The notes beneath the pieces are model-generated. The model had not been told where the DNA came from. It searched no databases and was given only the letters and a program-made list of their open reading frames with translations. This document shows, piece by piece, positions 14,101 through 24,193 of a DNA stretch of 64,000 bases (position 1 is its first letter; each line of letters starts with the position of its first letter). Source of the DNA: Immersiella caudata (taxonomy: Eukaryota > Ascomycota > Sordariomycetes > Sordariales > Lasiosphaeriaceae); the NCBI GenBank assembly GCA_030512335.1, contig JAULSU010000001.1, positions 2,976,001-3,040,000 of the forward strand, written 5' to 3'. Position numbers and translations under genes: made by a program.

Positions 14101-15381
14101 GGACGGCCTTGCTGCACGTCTGCGCAATTTTACAAGGCTTGATCGTGACCGCCTTCGACTTCCGCACGTCAAGCGCGGCTATTCTTTAAAACCACATCCC
14201 GCCTCACGGTAGGTGCACTATCCGGAGCGGCCTCTGGGTTTTTTTTGGTTTTTTTTGGCGCTGACATCCGACTAGGTTCCGATCCTACGGTGAAGAGATT
14301 TGAGGCGAGTGGATTGAGACCCTCCGCACTGAAACCACACAGCGAGTCCTGGCTTCTGTCGTCTGCACGTGAGTCGCCTGACCAGACGACAGAGCCGCAT
14401 GACCTAAAGAAGAACACGACTGTTTACTGGCTGCTAACAAATTCTTAGGATCCAGTGCGTTGCGACTTTTTCGCCACCGCGGAGGTTGTCCCTTTGCAGA
14501 GGATGTGGATTCTTTTGATAGGTTGTGTTGCGGAGAAGGAGTTCACTGCACTTTTAGATGTGTTCACTCGGACATCACGGATCACCCGAATTGAGGCTCT
14601 TGAGGTGGCGAATTCTTGGTACCTGGGGGACCATGAAGCTAGGTCCCTCTTCTTTCGAGCCTCCTTTGTTTGGTGCTTCCAAGTGCGGAGAGCTGGAGAC
14701 ATAATAGTTCAGTTAGAGGCTTAGTCTCCAAGTATCAAGTTCAACAAAGGCTTTGTGAGATATGGCATCCTTGGGTTGGACTGGTTCGGGCCCGTCTCAG
14801 CTCCACGGAGTGACCTACCATGGACTTGTCACGGCGGGGTTTGGTCAAGTGTCGGGCTTCAGAAATGGAGAGTGCTCTCTAATGGGGCTCTATTCAACAG
14901 AAGGCTCCGGATGTCCCGACAGTCGCAGACATCGTGATCGTATCATATATTTTCCAAGAACCTCGGTTTCTGTGGCAACATTTTGATTATCTCATACCTT
15001 GATTATGTAGTCAACTGGAAAAGGGTACGAGGGGCTTCAACCCGACGATCCCTGCGCCGTAAATGTCCAGAGACCTTCTCTAGTCACAGAAAGGATTGAC
15101 AGTGGCTCGATGCTACACCAACTACAGGCCACTAAGCTTCATAGACTGATCCTTGGTGCGCTGTATGCAGGTCAGGGGCAAATAGCAAGTAAAATGTGGG
15201 CGTGGCTAGACCCAGGTCGTCGAAGCGATGCTGACAAAGAGGGCGATAGTCTCATCGTCAAGAGCTGCGGGGAAGCTGGGTGCTCAACGTGTATCTTAAG
15301 TGGCACTGTGCAGAAATTGGGCGGCAACTTGACACGAGAGACAGTTGTTCTTCCATCATCATACACGCAAAGTTCTAAACA
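11133..15381. other. gene-free stretch
   Basis: No supported gene. Open frames of 60-190 codons occur on both strands at once, as expected for non-coding DNA of balanced composition. At 14239-14256 two runs of eight T are separated by GG, a small imperfect direct repeat. Confidence 0.55.
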
Positions 15382-16915
15382 ATGCCCGTGGATTTCCATC
15401 TCGGTCCCTCTGAGGCTGGCACACGTGCTGCGGCGGCGGGCTTCGCACAGAACGTCCTGAAGCCAGCTCGCGAGGAGTACCTCAAGTTCGAGCCGCATCA
15501 GTTTGTGCTCCCAACACTCCCAATTCCCGTGAAAATGGTGTCCTGACCAGCGTCCAGCGAGCGCTTCCAAGCAACCCAATCCACATACGCCACCGCCGTA
15601 AAAGGGGGCCTCCTCAAAGGTCAAATTGCTCCCGCCCACGGTGGCAGCGGCGGGACCCTCATCGAAGCCGCTATCATGGCCGAAGAGTGCTACACCGTTG
15701 AGCCCTCTGCGGCGTTGACCATCTTTGCCACCGGCCTTGGCTTGACTCCGTTGAATATTGCTGGCAAGCCCGAGCACGCCGAGTTTCTTGCGCCCTTCTT
15801 GAGCGGGTAGGGTGCGCCTCTGGCGTCTTTTGTGTTTAGCGAGCCCGGCGGTGCTGCGAATGCGTTGGAGAAGGGCGTCCGGGGTTTCAAACCACGGCGA
15901 GGCGCGAAGGTGATGAGTGGGTGATGAATGGAGAGAAGATGTGGGCCTAAGTTTGATTTCAGGAGCTTCCCTTTGTTACCCCTTTCCGTCGTGAGGGTGT
16001 TTGCTCCCCGAGAAGCAGAGTTCCGCTTCAGTGGGCGGACTGCTGATCAGTTAATACAGAACCAACTGTGCTGGCTGGGACTTCAAGGGCTGCGACCTCG
16101 CCTGCGTGGTCTGCCGCGATGTCACAGAGGACTGCGCATCTGACAGCGACCCGCGAGACCGGGTCATGATCATCTTGGTGACCAGGGCGGACCTCGACCC
16201 CAACGGCCCCGGTGCCTCTGAGGTTCTTCGCCATATTTCTACCCCAGGTCATACATCTGTGTCTGGCCCGCACGTCCGATACACCAATGTTCGCGTGCCG
16301 GCCAAGAACGTCCTCTGCCCTCCCGATCAGGGTGCCCAGGTAGCGTTCGACTCTTTCGATGCCAGTGCCGTGCTCGTTGGGGCTATGGGTGTTGGGCTCA
16401 TGCGAGCCGCCTTCGACGCCGCGCTTGCGTTTGCAAAGAGAGACTCGCGGAACGGAGCAGTTCCTCTGCTGGAGCGTCAGGCCTTTGCCGACCTCCTATC
16501 GGGTATCAAGATGCAGACTGAGGCGGCAAGGGCGCTAACTTGGAAGGCGGCCCACGTCATGGAAAACGGTCCTGGCGGCTATGACGCTCGACGAGAACTG
16601 GCTCTGGCCGCGAAAGTGTTTTGCAGTGATGCAGCTGTCAAGGCATGCACGGATGCCATCAATGCCGTAGGAATGTGAGTTGAAAACAGATCCGAGCCTT
16701 GATGTAATCAATAGGTCCAAAGCTAACTCTTGGTCTCCGAAAGCACGGCATATGACTTGAGCCAGCCTTTCGCCGAGTTGTTGACCTCGGCAATGGTGTT
16801 ACCTATCTTCGATGGCGGAAATGTTGGCATTTGACGACGTCATCTGCAGCAACTCATGCTGTCGCCTACTTACGATGCCTGGGCAGCAACCTACGGACCC
16901 TCGCAGATTCAGTGA
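15382..16915 (+). pseudogene. decayed acyl-CoA dehydrogenase / nitroalkane-oxidase-type flavoprotein
   Basis: Conceptual translation from the ATG at 15382 follows an acyl-CoA-dehydrogenase-fold oxidase almost end to end: an N-terminal helix (AGFAQNVLKPAREEYLKF), the substrate loop (GQIAPAHGGSGGTLIEAA), the flavin region (FVFSEPGGAANALEKG; GDEWVMNGEKMWA; NCAGWDFKGCDLACVVCRD), the C-terminal helices (FDAALAFAKRDSRNGAVPLLERQAFADLL) and the end DLSQPFAELL...FDGGNVGI. Introns are visible near 15496-15545, 15950-16065 and 16676-16744 (GTGAGT...GCTAAC...AAAG). Lesions: an in-frame TAG at 15808-15810; loss of one base in the G run at 15881-15884; TAA directly after MWA at the exon end (about 15947); and TGA at 16832-16834, after which the frame continues as RRHLQQLMLSPTYDAW to a final TGA at 16913. 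The family normally has about 430 residues and uses FAD. The 190-codon core (16106-16678) is still intact. The gene is almost certainly non-functional. Confidence 0.82.
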
Positions 16916-19900
16916 GATTTTTGCTGTTCATGGTTAGCGTCAGTCGACAGCAAACTATATATGATCAGGATAAAAGGCTTCAGCTGAACTTTCGGCCCCC
17001 AACGACTGAGTGCTTGTGTCACCCCGAGCCGACACCACTCAAAAGGTAGACAATTGATTCTCTTACTCAGACTTAGTAAGGGCTTCCTCTCCCTGTTTTC
17101 AGCCAGCTCTACAAGCTGGTCGGAGGGTTCCGCTCGCGGTGCTCGCAAACAAACAGTGATGATACCCGAGGGACTGCAAACACACTCCGGGACTTCTCCG
17201 GCGCTTGAAAATACCAAGCCACTCAACAATGGAAAGCACTGCGAAGTCAAGTCGGTGTCGTCTCCGATGAATTCTGATTGGTTGTCATTGAGCTGAAGTC
17301 TAGTTGAGGGATTTCTGAGCCACTTGGAATTTCACCTTCACACCGACCCTTCGTTTTGGGATCTGGAAGCGAACTTTGACCCCTCCAGGATGGAAATTGT
17401 CGCGTTTGCCTTGGGAAAAAATTTCCAAAAATCTTTTTCGCCATGTGGGATCTTCGAAACGTAGTGACATCGACTGCAACGCCGGATTCTGTCGATCCGA
17501 TGAGGCGTCCCGACTTCTGAAACCCAGTGCACATCTTCAGATGAAATCGACACACGTTTTCGGCCGCTCCCGACTCCTTCCCACTGATTGCCATGGAGCG
17601 CCCCGGCTTCCTCCATACGAATCCCAAACTTTTGCATGCGACGTTGTCATTTCGGTTGCCAGTGAATATTTCGCGCAGCTTCGCTGTTATCGCGTCCAAG
17701 TCTCCCCCACGTGCTCTGCAGTCGACCCGCGCGCAAGAATTGCCCCCTGAATGCAAGACGACATCCATCGATTAGCCTCACCGAGACCTGGCGGTGATGC
17801 CTGAGCGTCCTGCTCAAGCGGTCAGGGAAGGAGGGCATGTCGTCTCTTCGGACCTAGACCGCTTCATGCCCCTTTACGACCCCAAACACGGGGGGGGGGG
17901 GTTATCGGCAAGATTGCCTCGTCGGAGAGATTAGTGGTTTCAGTCCGCGCGGAGGCCGTGAGAAGGTCGGTGACTGCGCCCGGTCGCCTTACGGGGGAGG
18001 TTGACTCCATGTGGCTAATGAATGGGACCTGACGGCGAGGGTTGATGCCATGAGCCAGGCTTCCTTCTCGGGGCTTGCGGCGGATATAGGAAGTGGACCG
18101 ATATTCCGCCCACCGAATTTCCAAGCTGGCGGGTGCGTAATGTAACTGGGCCACCAGTGTGGTTGAGTGGTTCGATGCGGTCGGAGACAGGGGCCGAACA
18201 CGATGAAGTATGCGACCAAGCTCCGAGATATTGGTCGGCCCGTGTGGCCCAGGGAAGGCGATTAATTGGAAGAGACGTTGAAATGGTCGGGGTTGCCTTG
18301 CGGGAAGCGGCGCATGGGGCCAAGCTGAGAAGCTGCCTGGGGCACGAACTGGGGCACATTCTCACCTCAGCCCCAAGTCCGTTGCTGCCAAATTCCATTT
18401 CCATAGGTCCTCGTTGTTCAGCCCTCCGCTCAGCTTGTGAAATGAAAATCTGCGAGTACATGCCGAGGTACGTAGTCTTTGAAAAACTTCCGATTCGTCG
18501 GCATCCGGGAGGGAGGGCGATGACATGGACCACTTGCATGACTGTAGGCAAAAGTAAGCCCCCACAAAATCAGCATGCTGCTGGTCAAACACTCCTCGCC
18601 GGTAAGCTCGGAGCCAGGCTTGGACGATGACAAACATCAAAATCGTGTCCGCCACCTGGTCGCCTTTGGAAGTTTGCCGCCAGACTAGACCCGTTTCTGT
18701 CAAGTTGTCCCGAGGCCCCTGATTTTCATCCGTGCTTAGATCGCGGGGTCGGTTGCCTTCCCGTATGTTTGGTTCGTGGAAATCACCAGATCCAAAGCGA
18801 TATCCGAGTCGGTTTCTGCCGCGGAAGGTGCGTATGCGGTTCTTGCCGAGCGTGCCTATGAGTCACTCTCGGTCTGACGAGAAGGCGGCTCGCAAATTTG
18901 TGCCTTCCATGACGGGTCAGTTTCTTCTTGGCCGTGTCGTGACACGAACGAATTCTGGTCCAAGTTGTTCTCCGTCGCAGCAGAGATGCAGTCCTAGGCA
19001 GGGCTGTAGCCTGCGGTAGCCGACGACAACCCAGCACCTGAGATGCGTTTGACTCATGACCAGTAAGGAACCTAGTTCACCGTCTGCTCAAGCTGTTGAA
19101 GCCCTCTCCGACCGCATGCACGTTCAGCCCTACACTGGAGCCTCCGTGACACCTACAAAACCTCTATCCCGTCCCTGAAAGTGGCTTGGCTTGCCATTGC
19201 GCAAACATCCAACAACGGCCGCAGGTGAGCGATCAACTTCTCGGTCAAAGATTGCCTATATAGCTGTACGTCATATGGCTCGGTAGTTGCCCGTGGAGAC
19301 TATCTCGCTTGGCACAGCTCGTTTTTTAATGGGTGCCCACCCCTCTCGGTTATACCACCACCTGGACATGGCTGCCTAGCTCCGTCACCTAACACAGAAC
19401 CCTTGCGCCTTCTGCCTTTCCCCAAACTTTCTGGAAACGAAGCACAGTCCGCGTTGAGTGGATGTCAAGATCATCACTATCGGCTTGGCGCATGGTTGAG
19501 GCACACCACGTGCCCCATTTTTCCGCCCTGGACAGGTGAGTGGACTGCGAGGCTCTCGAAGTTCATGACCGTCCATGCATGGAACAAGTGCGCCGAATCT
19601 ACCCAGTTACCCTGGATCACACCCCAGCCTTCTCGGCACAACTTTTCGGACAAGAGCCGAATTCGATGGAGGTCGGCGACCGAGCGTCGCGTTACTCTCC
19701 GCTCTCCTGAGGTAGTGGAGCCTCGCCTACTGGTTCAAGGCAACTGAGGGGAAGTAACAATGTCCTATCATTGCAACTCCCGGTCTGCAATATGTCGGTC
19801 CTTCTCGGCTGAGCCAACCGTCTGGCATGCCTGATCATTTTGTGAGACTCTCAGATGCCTCATGTTGCCCGCATTCGGTGCATCACCACGCTTGAACCCC

Positions 19901-20288
19901 ATCATTGGATCCCGAGTATTCTCTAGACCGAGAAGCATCCCAGCCTTTGGTGTGTTCGGCCGAAGATGCGGCGTCACCGCAGCCCACGAATTGGGTGCCT
20001 CGATATGATCGCACCATCGCGGGGGTCGGGCTCGCGGCATGTGTTTCCGGGCGAAACTGAGCATTGCGGGTTCCGAGAGCCGAGCGTCGCCGTAATCATT
20101 GTGAATATTGTTGCTAACTCTGCGATAAACAGAATGGGAACTAGAGCTTCACCACTTCGAGTTGTATGCCCACCGTCTCAGATCAGTATTTCGGCATAGT
20201 TTCGTCGGCAAATCGGATCTGGATCGTCCACTTCGGCTCTTCCCAGCGTTGCTCGAGTGAGCGGCATGCGAATACACTCCAAGGCTCG
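16916..20288. other. gene-free stretch
   Basis: No supported gene. Open frames at 17247-17768 (-) and at 18015-18630 (both strands) lack motifs and overlap one another. A 12-base G run lies at 17890-17901. Confidence 0.55.
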
Positions 20289-21223
20289 TCAGTGAAGACC
20301 AGTGACGCAGCTGTCTCTTAATTTTTTTTCCCCCGGGAAATGCTGTTCCACCACTTTTGACTTGGACTTTGGGTAGAGAATTGAAAACAACTTGCTTGAA
20401 TTTTTGAAGTCTTCGATTATGTCAACAATAGTGGTGAAATAAATCAAGCGTTCCCTGGTGGTGAAGTCATCACTGTCACGGTTCCGCCCCCAAATCAGCC
20501 TCATGACGGCATTATCCGAGCGTCGGATCAGCCAAGCGCCAGCATCCCCAGCAGCCCCAATTCTCTCCTCCGCAAAATCTCTTGGAGGCGTGCAATGGGG
20601 CACCCCCCGTAATTTTTGCTGTTTGCAGACATTGCTATATTTTTTTTTTCGTCTAGTTCCCTGCCGGTTTTCAAAGGAACATGTCAAAGGGATGATTCAG
20701 GAGCTGAGAGGATCGTACATGCCGCCGATCACATCCCTCCTGTCTTCCCTGCCCAAATCTCAAGTAGATAGGGTTGAATGTGGGTGGGATCATCGCCGTG
20801 AATTCGGTGGCAAACTTTTGTTTCAACGTTGAGTGAATAGCTTCGTCCTTCATCTTGGAGTAACTGAAAACGTTGACTGTGAAGTCCCCGTCAATGTTGC
20901 CGCTCAGAAGAGTCGAAAGAATGGGAATCATGGATTCCCAGACGGAAGGAAAATCCATGGGGTCGGAGACTCGAGCACAGTAATCTCGGTCAGAGAGAAT
21001 TAATAGTTGGGCTTCCGAGATCTCATGGAGTGTGTTTCCTCTCTCCCGAGTGAACGGGCTATAGCCCTTCGCCAACCAAGTTTTTCTTGACAGAAGACAA
21101 ATTGCCATGAATGCTAGAGGGCAAGCTGGGCTCGGATTTGGTGGAGTGGATGAAGGGGTGGTCAGAGTCGTCCGTGGCGGCGGCTGGGTTCAGGCCGAGG
21201 TCGATATCGGCCAGTTCATCCAT
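20289..21223 (-). pseudogene. frameshifted ORF of unknown function
   Basis: An ATG at 21223 opens a frame (MDELADIDLGLNPAAATD...) that stops after about 54 codons. A second frame, shifted by one base near the A run at about 21085, continues well (ISEAQLLILSDRDYC; MDFPSVWESMIPILSTLL; DFTVNVFSYSKMKDEAIH) to about 20690. A plausible intron (GTACGA...GGCAG, about 20690-20641) would lead into a third segment with DFTTRERLIYFTTIVDIIED ending at 20289. The amino-acid texture looks like real protein. The break could be a pseudogene lesion, a sequencing error in a homopolymer, or a missed intron. I do not recognise the family. Confidence 0.33.
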
Positions 21224-21879
21224 GCTGTGCGTAAATTGACTTGTGCAGGGATAGTGGGATTAGTATGAATGGGTGGTGGAAGGGCAGTTGATAAGAACTG
21301 AAGGACCGGGTTAGAGAAAGACCCTTGTGAAGAACGAAGGAATGAACTTCTCCTTGTCATGCCAGCCACATTCTCCCACCCGTGCCAGCCCAACTGTTTG
21401 CAAGTTCCGGATTCCCCCCTCTTATGGCAGGATATACCGCACCGCACTTCTTCCATGTTGACCGCCGCCACCACTCCCACAGACATGCCGGCGGCCCAGC
21501 ACATCGAGTTGTGCTGGTGCTCAACCTGGGGAATCGTCTCTGCATTTTGACCATGTCAGCGTCAAGATTTCAACTCGAGGGCATTCCACCCCTGAAGCCA
21601 AAACCTACCCTATAAACCTCAGAGTTTCACAAACTGGATGACTGCTCCCGGGAAGCATCGTAATTACTAATTAGTTCATTACCACTAAAATTACTTGGAA
21701 CAGGTATCCCCAAGTCAAGCTGCATGCTCAATAAAAGTTCGTCGATCAGGAAAAATGAACAGGATTCAAAACCAAAAACAGACAATAATGCCACCACACC
21801 TCGCGGTACAATTTCCAGCTCAATCCTGAAAGTCTTGGGGTGACCAATATAAGAGTGAAAGTTTTCTATTGAACACATC
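21224..21879. other. intergenic, nothing recognised
   Basis: 656 bases between the frameshifted ORF and the 3' end of the Est1-like gene. Both of those lie on the minus strand, so this holds the 3' flank of the Est1-like gene and the 5' flank of the ORF. No gene seen. Confidence 0.5.
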
Positions 21880-24193
21880 CTAAGGTGTTGCAATCGCGTC
21901 GGGCAGCTCCCCAAAATCAATGCTGGCTGCTGATGCAACTGGCGTATGTTCCAGTTCAATGTTGAACTGAGGGGCTACACTAAACTGATGTGTGTTGCTG
22001 TCGTATCGGAGCCACTTCTTATTCCTTGCGATGCGACATCCAAGATACAGCACGCGCACCTTCCGCTCCTCTCCCATCGAAGCAGCTTCTAGACCCTTCT
22101 CATCATCCTCAATCTTGTCGTTGTCAAACCACGTCTTCGGATAGTAGTTGGCAATCCAAACCAAGCCCCTCATCGCGTAGTCTTCGGGCAGTGGTCGCGG
22201 CGAGTCGTCCTTCTCGGGGTGGGGAAAATCGTCACTCTCGATGCGAGTATACGACTGGCAGGAACTGAGTAACGTATTCAGCAATAAAGACAACAGTTTC
22301 CAAGGAAACTCCGGCGCCAACACCTCCATAGCCTCGTCGTAAAACGTTGAATGATAGAGAAAGGCGAGGACCGTGTGAACATAGGAGAGGATATTCGGAT
22401 CCCCAAAGCGGGAGAAGAGCACACGGTGGGTTTTATTCGAAAAGTCCAAGGGAACAGCAAGGTCCTTCAAAGACGCCTCGTCGACGGTATTTCCAGACAT
22501 CGGCTGGTCCTGCTGCTCGCCAGTGAGATCTTGCTTGATGATGCTGTAAATAGGGTTATTGTCGCTACCGTATCCAGTGACGGCACAGCAGTTCGAGACT
22601 GCAATGAATGATCTTTAGGCCAAATGTCAGTGTTCAGCCAAACCAAAGAATGGTGTGTCAGGCTCAACTCACCCAGGCTCAAGGAACCGCCGGCCTGAAC
22701 GGCCGGCGTGGTTGTCTAACGTATTGATGAACTCTTCCTTAGCGGGTTCCAGCTTCGAGAAATCCTTCTTGCTGAACATAATGCCGTGCGTTTTTACAAA
22801 AGCATGCTCGGTCGATGGCAGTCTAGATTGCTGGCTTGAGTTCGGAGCCATAATCGGGTCAAACAGCGTCATAATGCTGTCGCGGGCCGCGACAAAGGGA
22901 ATAGCTACACACAACGACTTGTTGTAGTAGAAGAGCTGCTGGAGAGCATTGGGCCGAGCCAAGATGGCGAGGTGGTGATACAGCCTTCCTGTCCCGGGTG
23001 CGCTGTCAGACGCCTTGCTGTACCACCCGCGGCTCACAGCCGTCCAGACCTCGCGGTCACGAGGATTATCGTCTTCAATGGCCATTCGATAGCGGCCGAG
23101 ATCTCCGAGACACTCAATCCACGTCTCCTTGAAGGCGGGAACAGTTTCGTAAAGCAACGCCATCATCGAGTAGGCCAAATAAATGAACGTCAACATATGC
23201 TCCAAACTCGCAGGCAGGCGATGCCTCAACAACTCGAGAAAGCTATGAATGCCGTGTCGCCACATCCTCGCGGGCATGGCATATTTTGAGGCCAATCTTC
23301 TTAATGCTGGGCTCGCTGACGGGTGTTGCGAAGCCAGGAAAAAATCGTGGTGCTCGTGAAGCAAGGTGCGGTGGAGGGCAATGAGTGCTTGCCACTGTTC
23401 ATTGTTGAGCTTGGTGTTGTTTGGGTCATTTTGTGTATTTTGTGCATTGTCCACCTCGATGCACTTGTTTTCCACCATTACAAGGCCAGCGTAGATCCCT
23501 TTGACTTCGGCAACAAGCTGTTCTTGTGAAATGGGTCTTGTCTCCGGTTGCTTGATGAGCTCGGTTGAACTCTCCTCCGAGGGCCGAGCGGCAGCCTGGT
23601 GGTGGTTTTGGCGTGGCGGTCTGGAATGTTGATGTGTCCCAGAAGGTAAACGTATCCGGTGGTTGGCAGCTACATTGGACCTGTCGTATGAGGCGGGACG
23701 GGGAGGAGCTGAGTCTCCATCCGGGTTCCACAGCTTGCCCCTGCCAGAGCCCCTGCCATGTAACGGGCCACGGTCAAAGTCAGCGCGGCTTTCGTCCGCC
23801 GGCTTCCCTTTGGGACGCTTCGGAGGGGAGGCGCTCCTAGAACTAGACCCTTCCCTCTTGAGGCTGGATGGAGGGCTCCTCGCAGAGGATTCTTGGTCAG
23901 GCTGAGACGTCAATCCAGCAGGAGGGTCGCCACCGGCCGGCTTCTTCTGAGCAGACTCTTGGCCGGAAGATGGCGGGTTTTTTACGTCCGCGACAGGGGA
24001 CTCTCTGGTGATACCAGGAGACTTCCCAGGATCTCTGGATGCGCATTAGTTTCGATATTTGAAAAAAAAAATCGAGGAGGGGAGATGCGTACCCATCGCC
24101 AGCAGGTTGGTGCTTTTTACTTTGGCGTCGAAGGTACTCACTCCAAGAGGTGGCGATGTCCTTGTTCTCCTTGGTAGCGGATTTCTCATCCAT
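21880..24193 (-). CDS. Est1/SMG7-type DNA/RNA-binding domain protein, 731 aa
   Basis: Exons are 24193-24093, 24034-22673 and 22612-21880 (2196 nt); both introns have GT and AG ends (GTACGC...ATCCAG and GTGAGT...TAAAG). The start is the first ATG, MDEKSATKENKDIATSW. Residues 1 to about 200 are disordered and rich in Arg, Ser, Pro and Gln. The rest is helical and matches the Est1-type TPR/14-3-3-like region of telomerase activator Est1 and of nonsense-mediated-decay factors SMG5-7: LVAEVKGIYAGLVMVENKC, then LHEHHDFFLASQHP, MWRHGIHSFLELLRHRLP, YRMAIEDDNPRDREVW and GRLYHHLAILARPNALQQLFY, where the last segments are the family's TPR repeats. No C-terminal PIN nuclease domain is seen, so it is SMG7/Est1-like rather than SMG6-like. 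Filamentous fungi carry several such paralogues and the role of this one (telomere, mRNA decay or other) cannot be read from sequence. Confidence 0.85.

Noticed and set aside
15172..15777. 201-codon frame on the minus strand
   Set aside because: It is the antisense shadow of the dehydrogenase pseudogene.
17247..17768. 173-codon frame on the minus strand
   Set aside because: No motif, no splice extension, and open frames also on the plus strand.
18015..18630. Open frames on both strands, one containing HELGH like a zinc protease
   Set aside because: HExxH alone is weak; the surrounding sequence has no metalloprotease features and the antisense frame is equally open.
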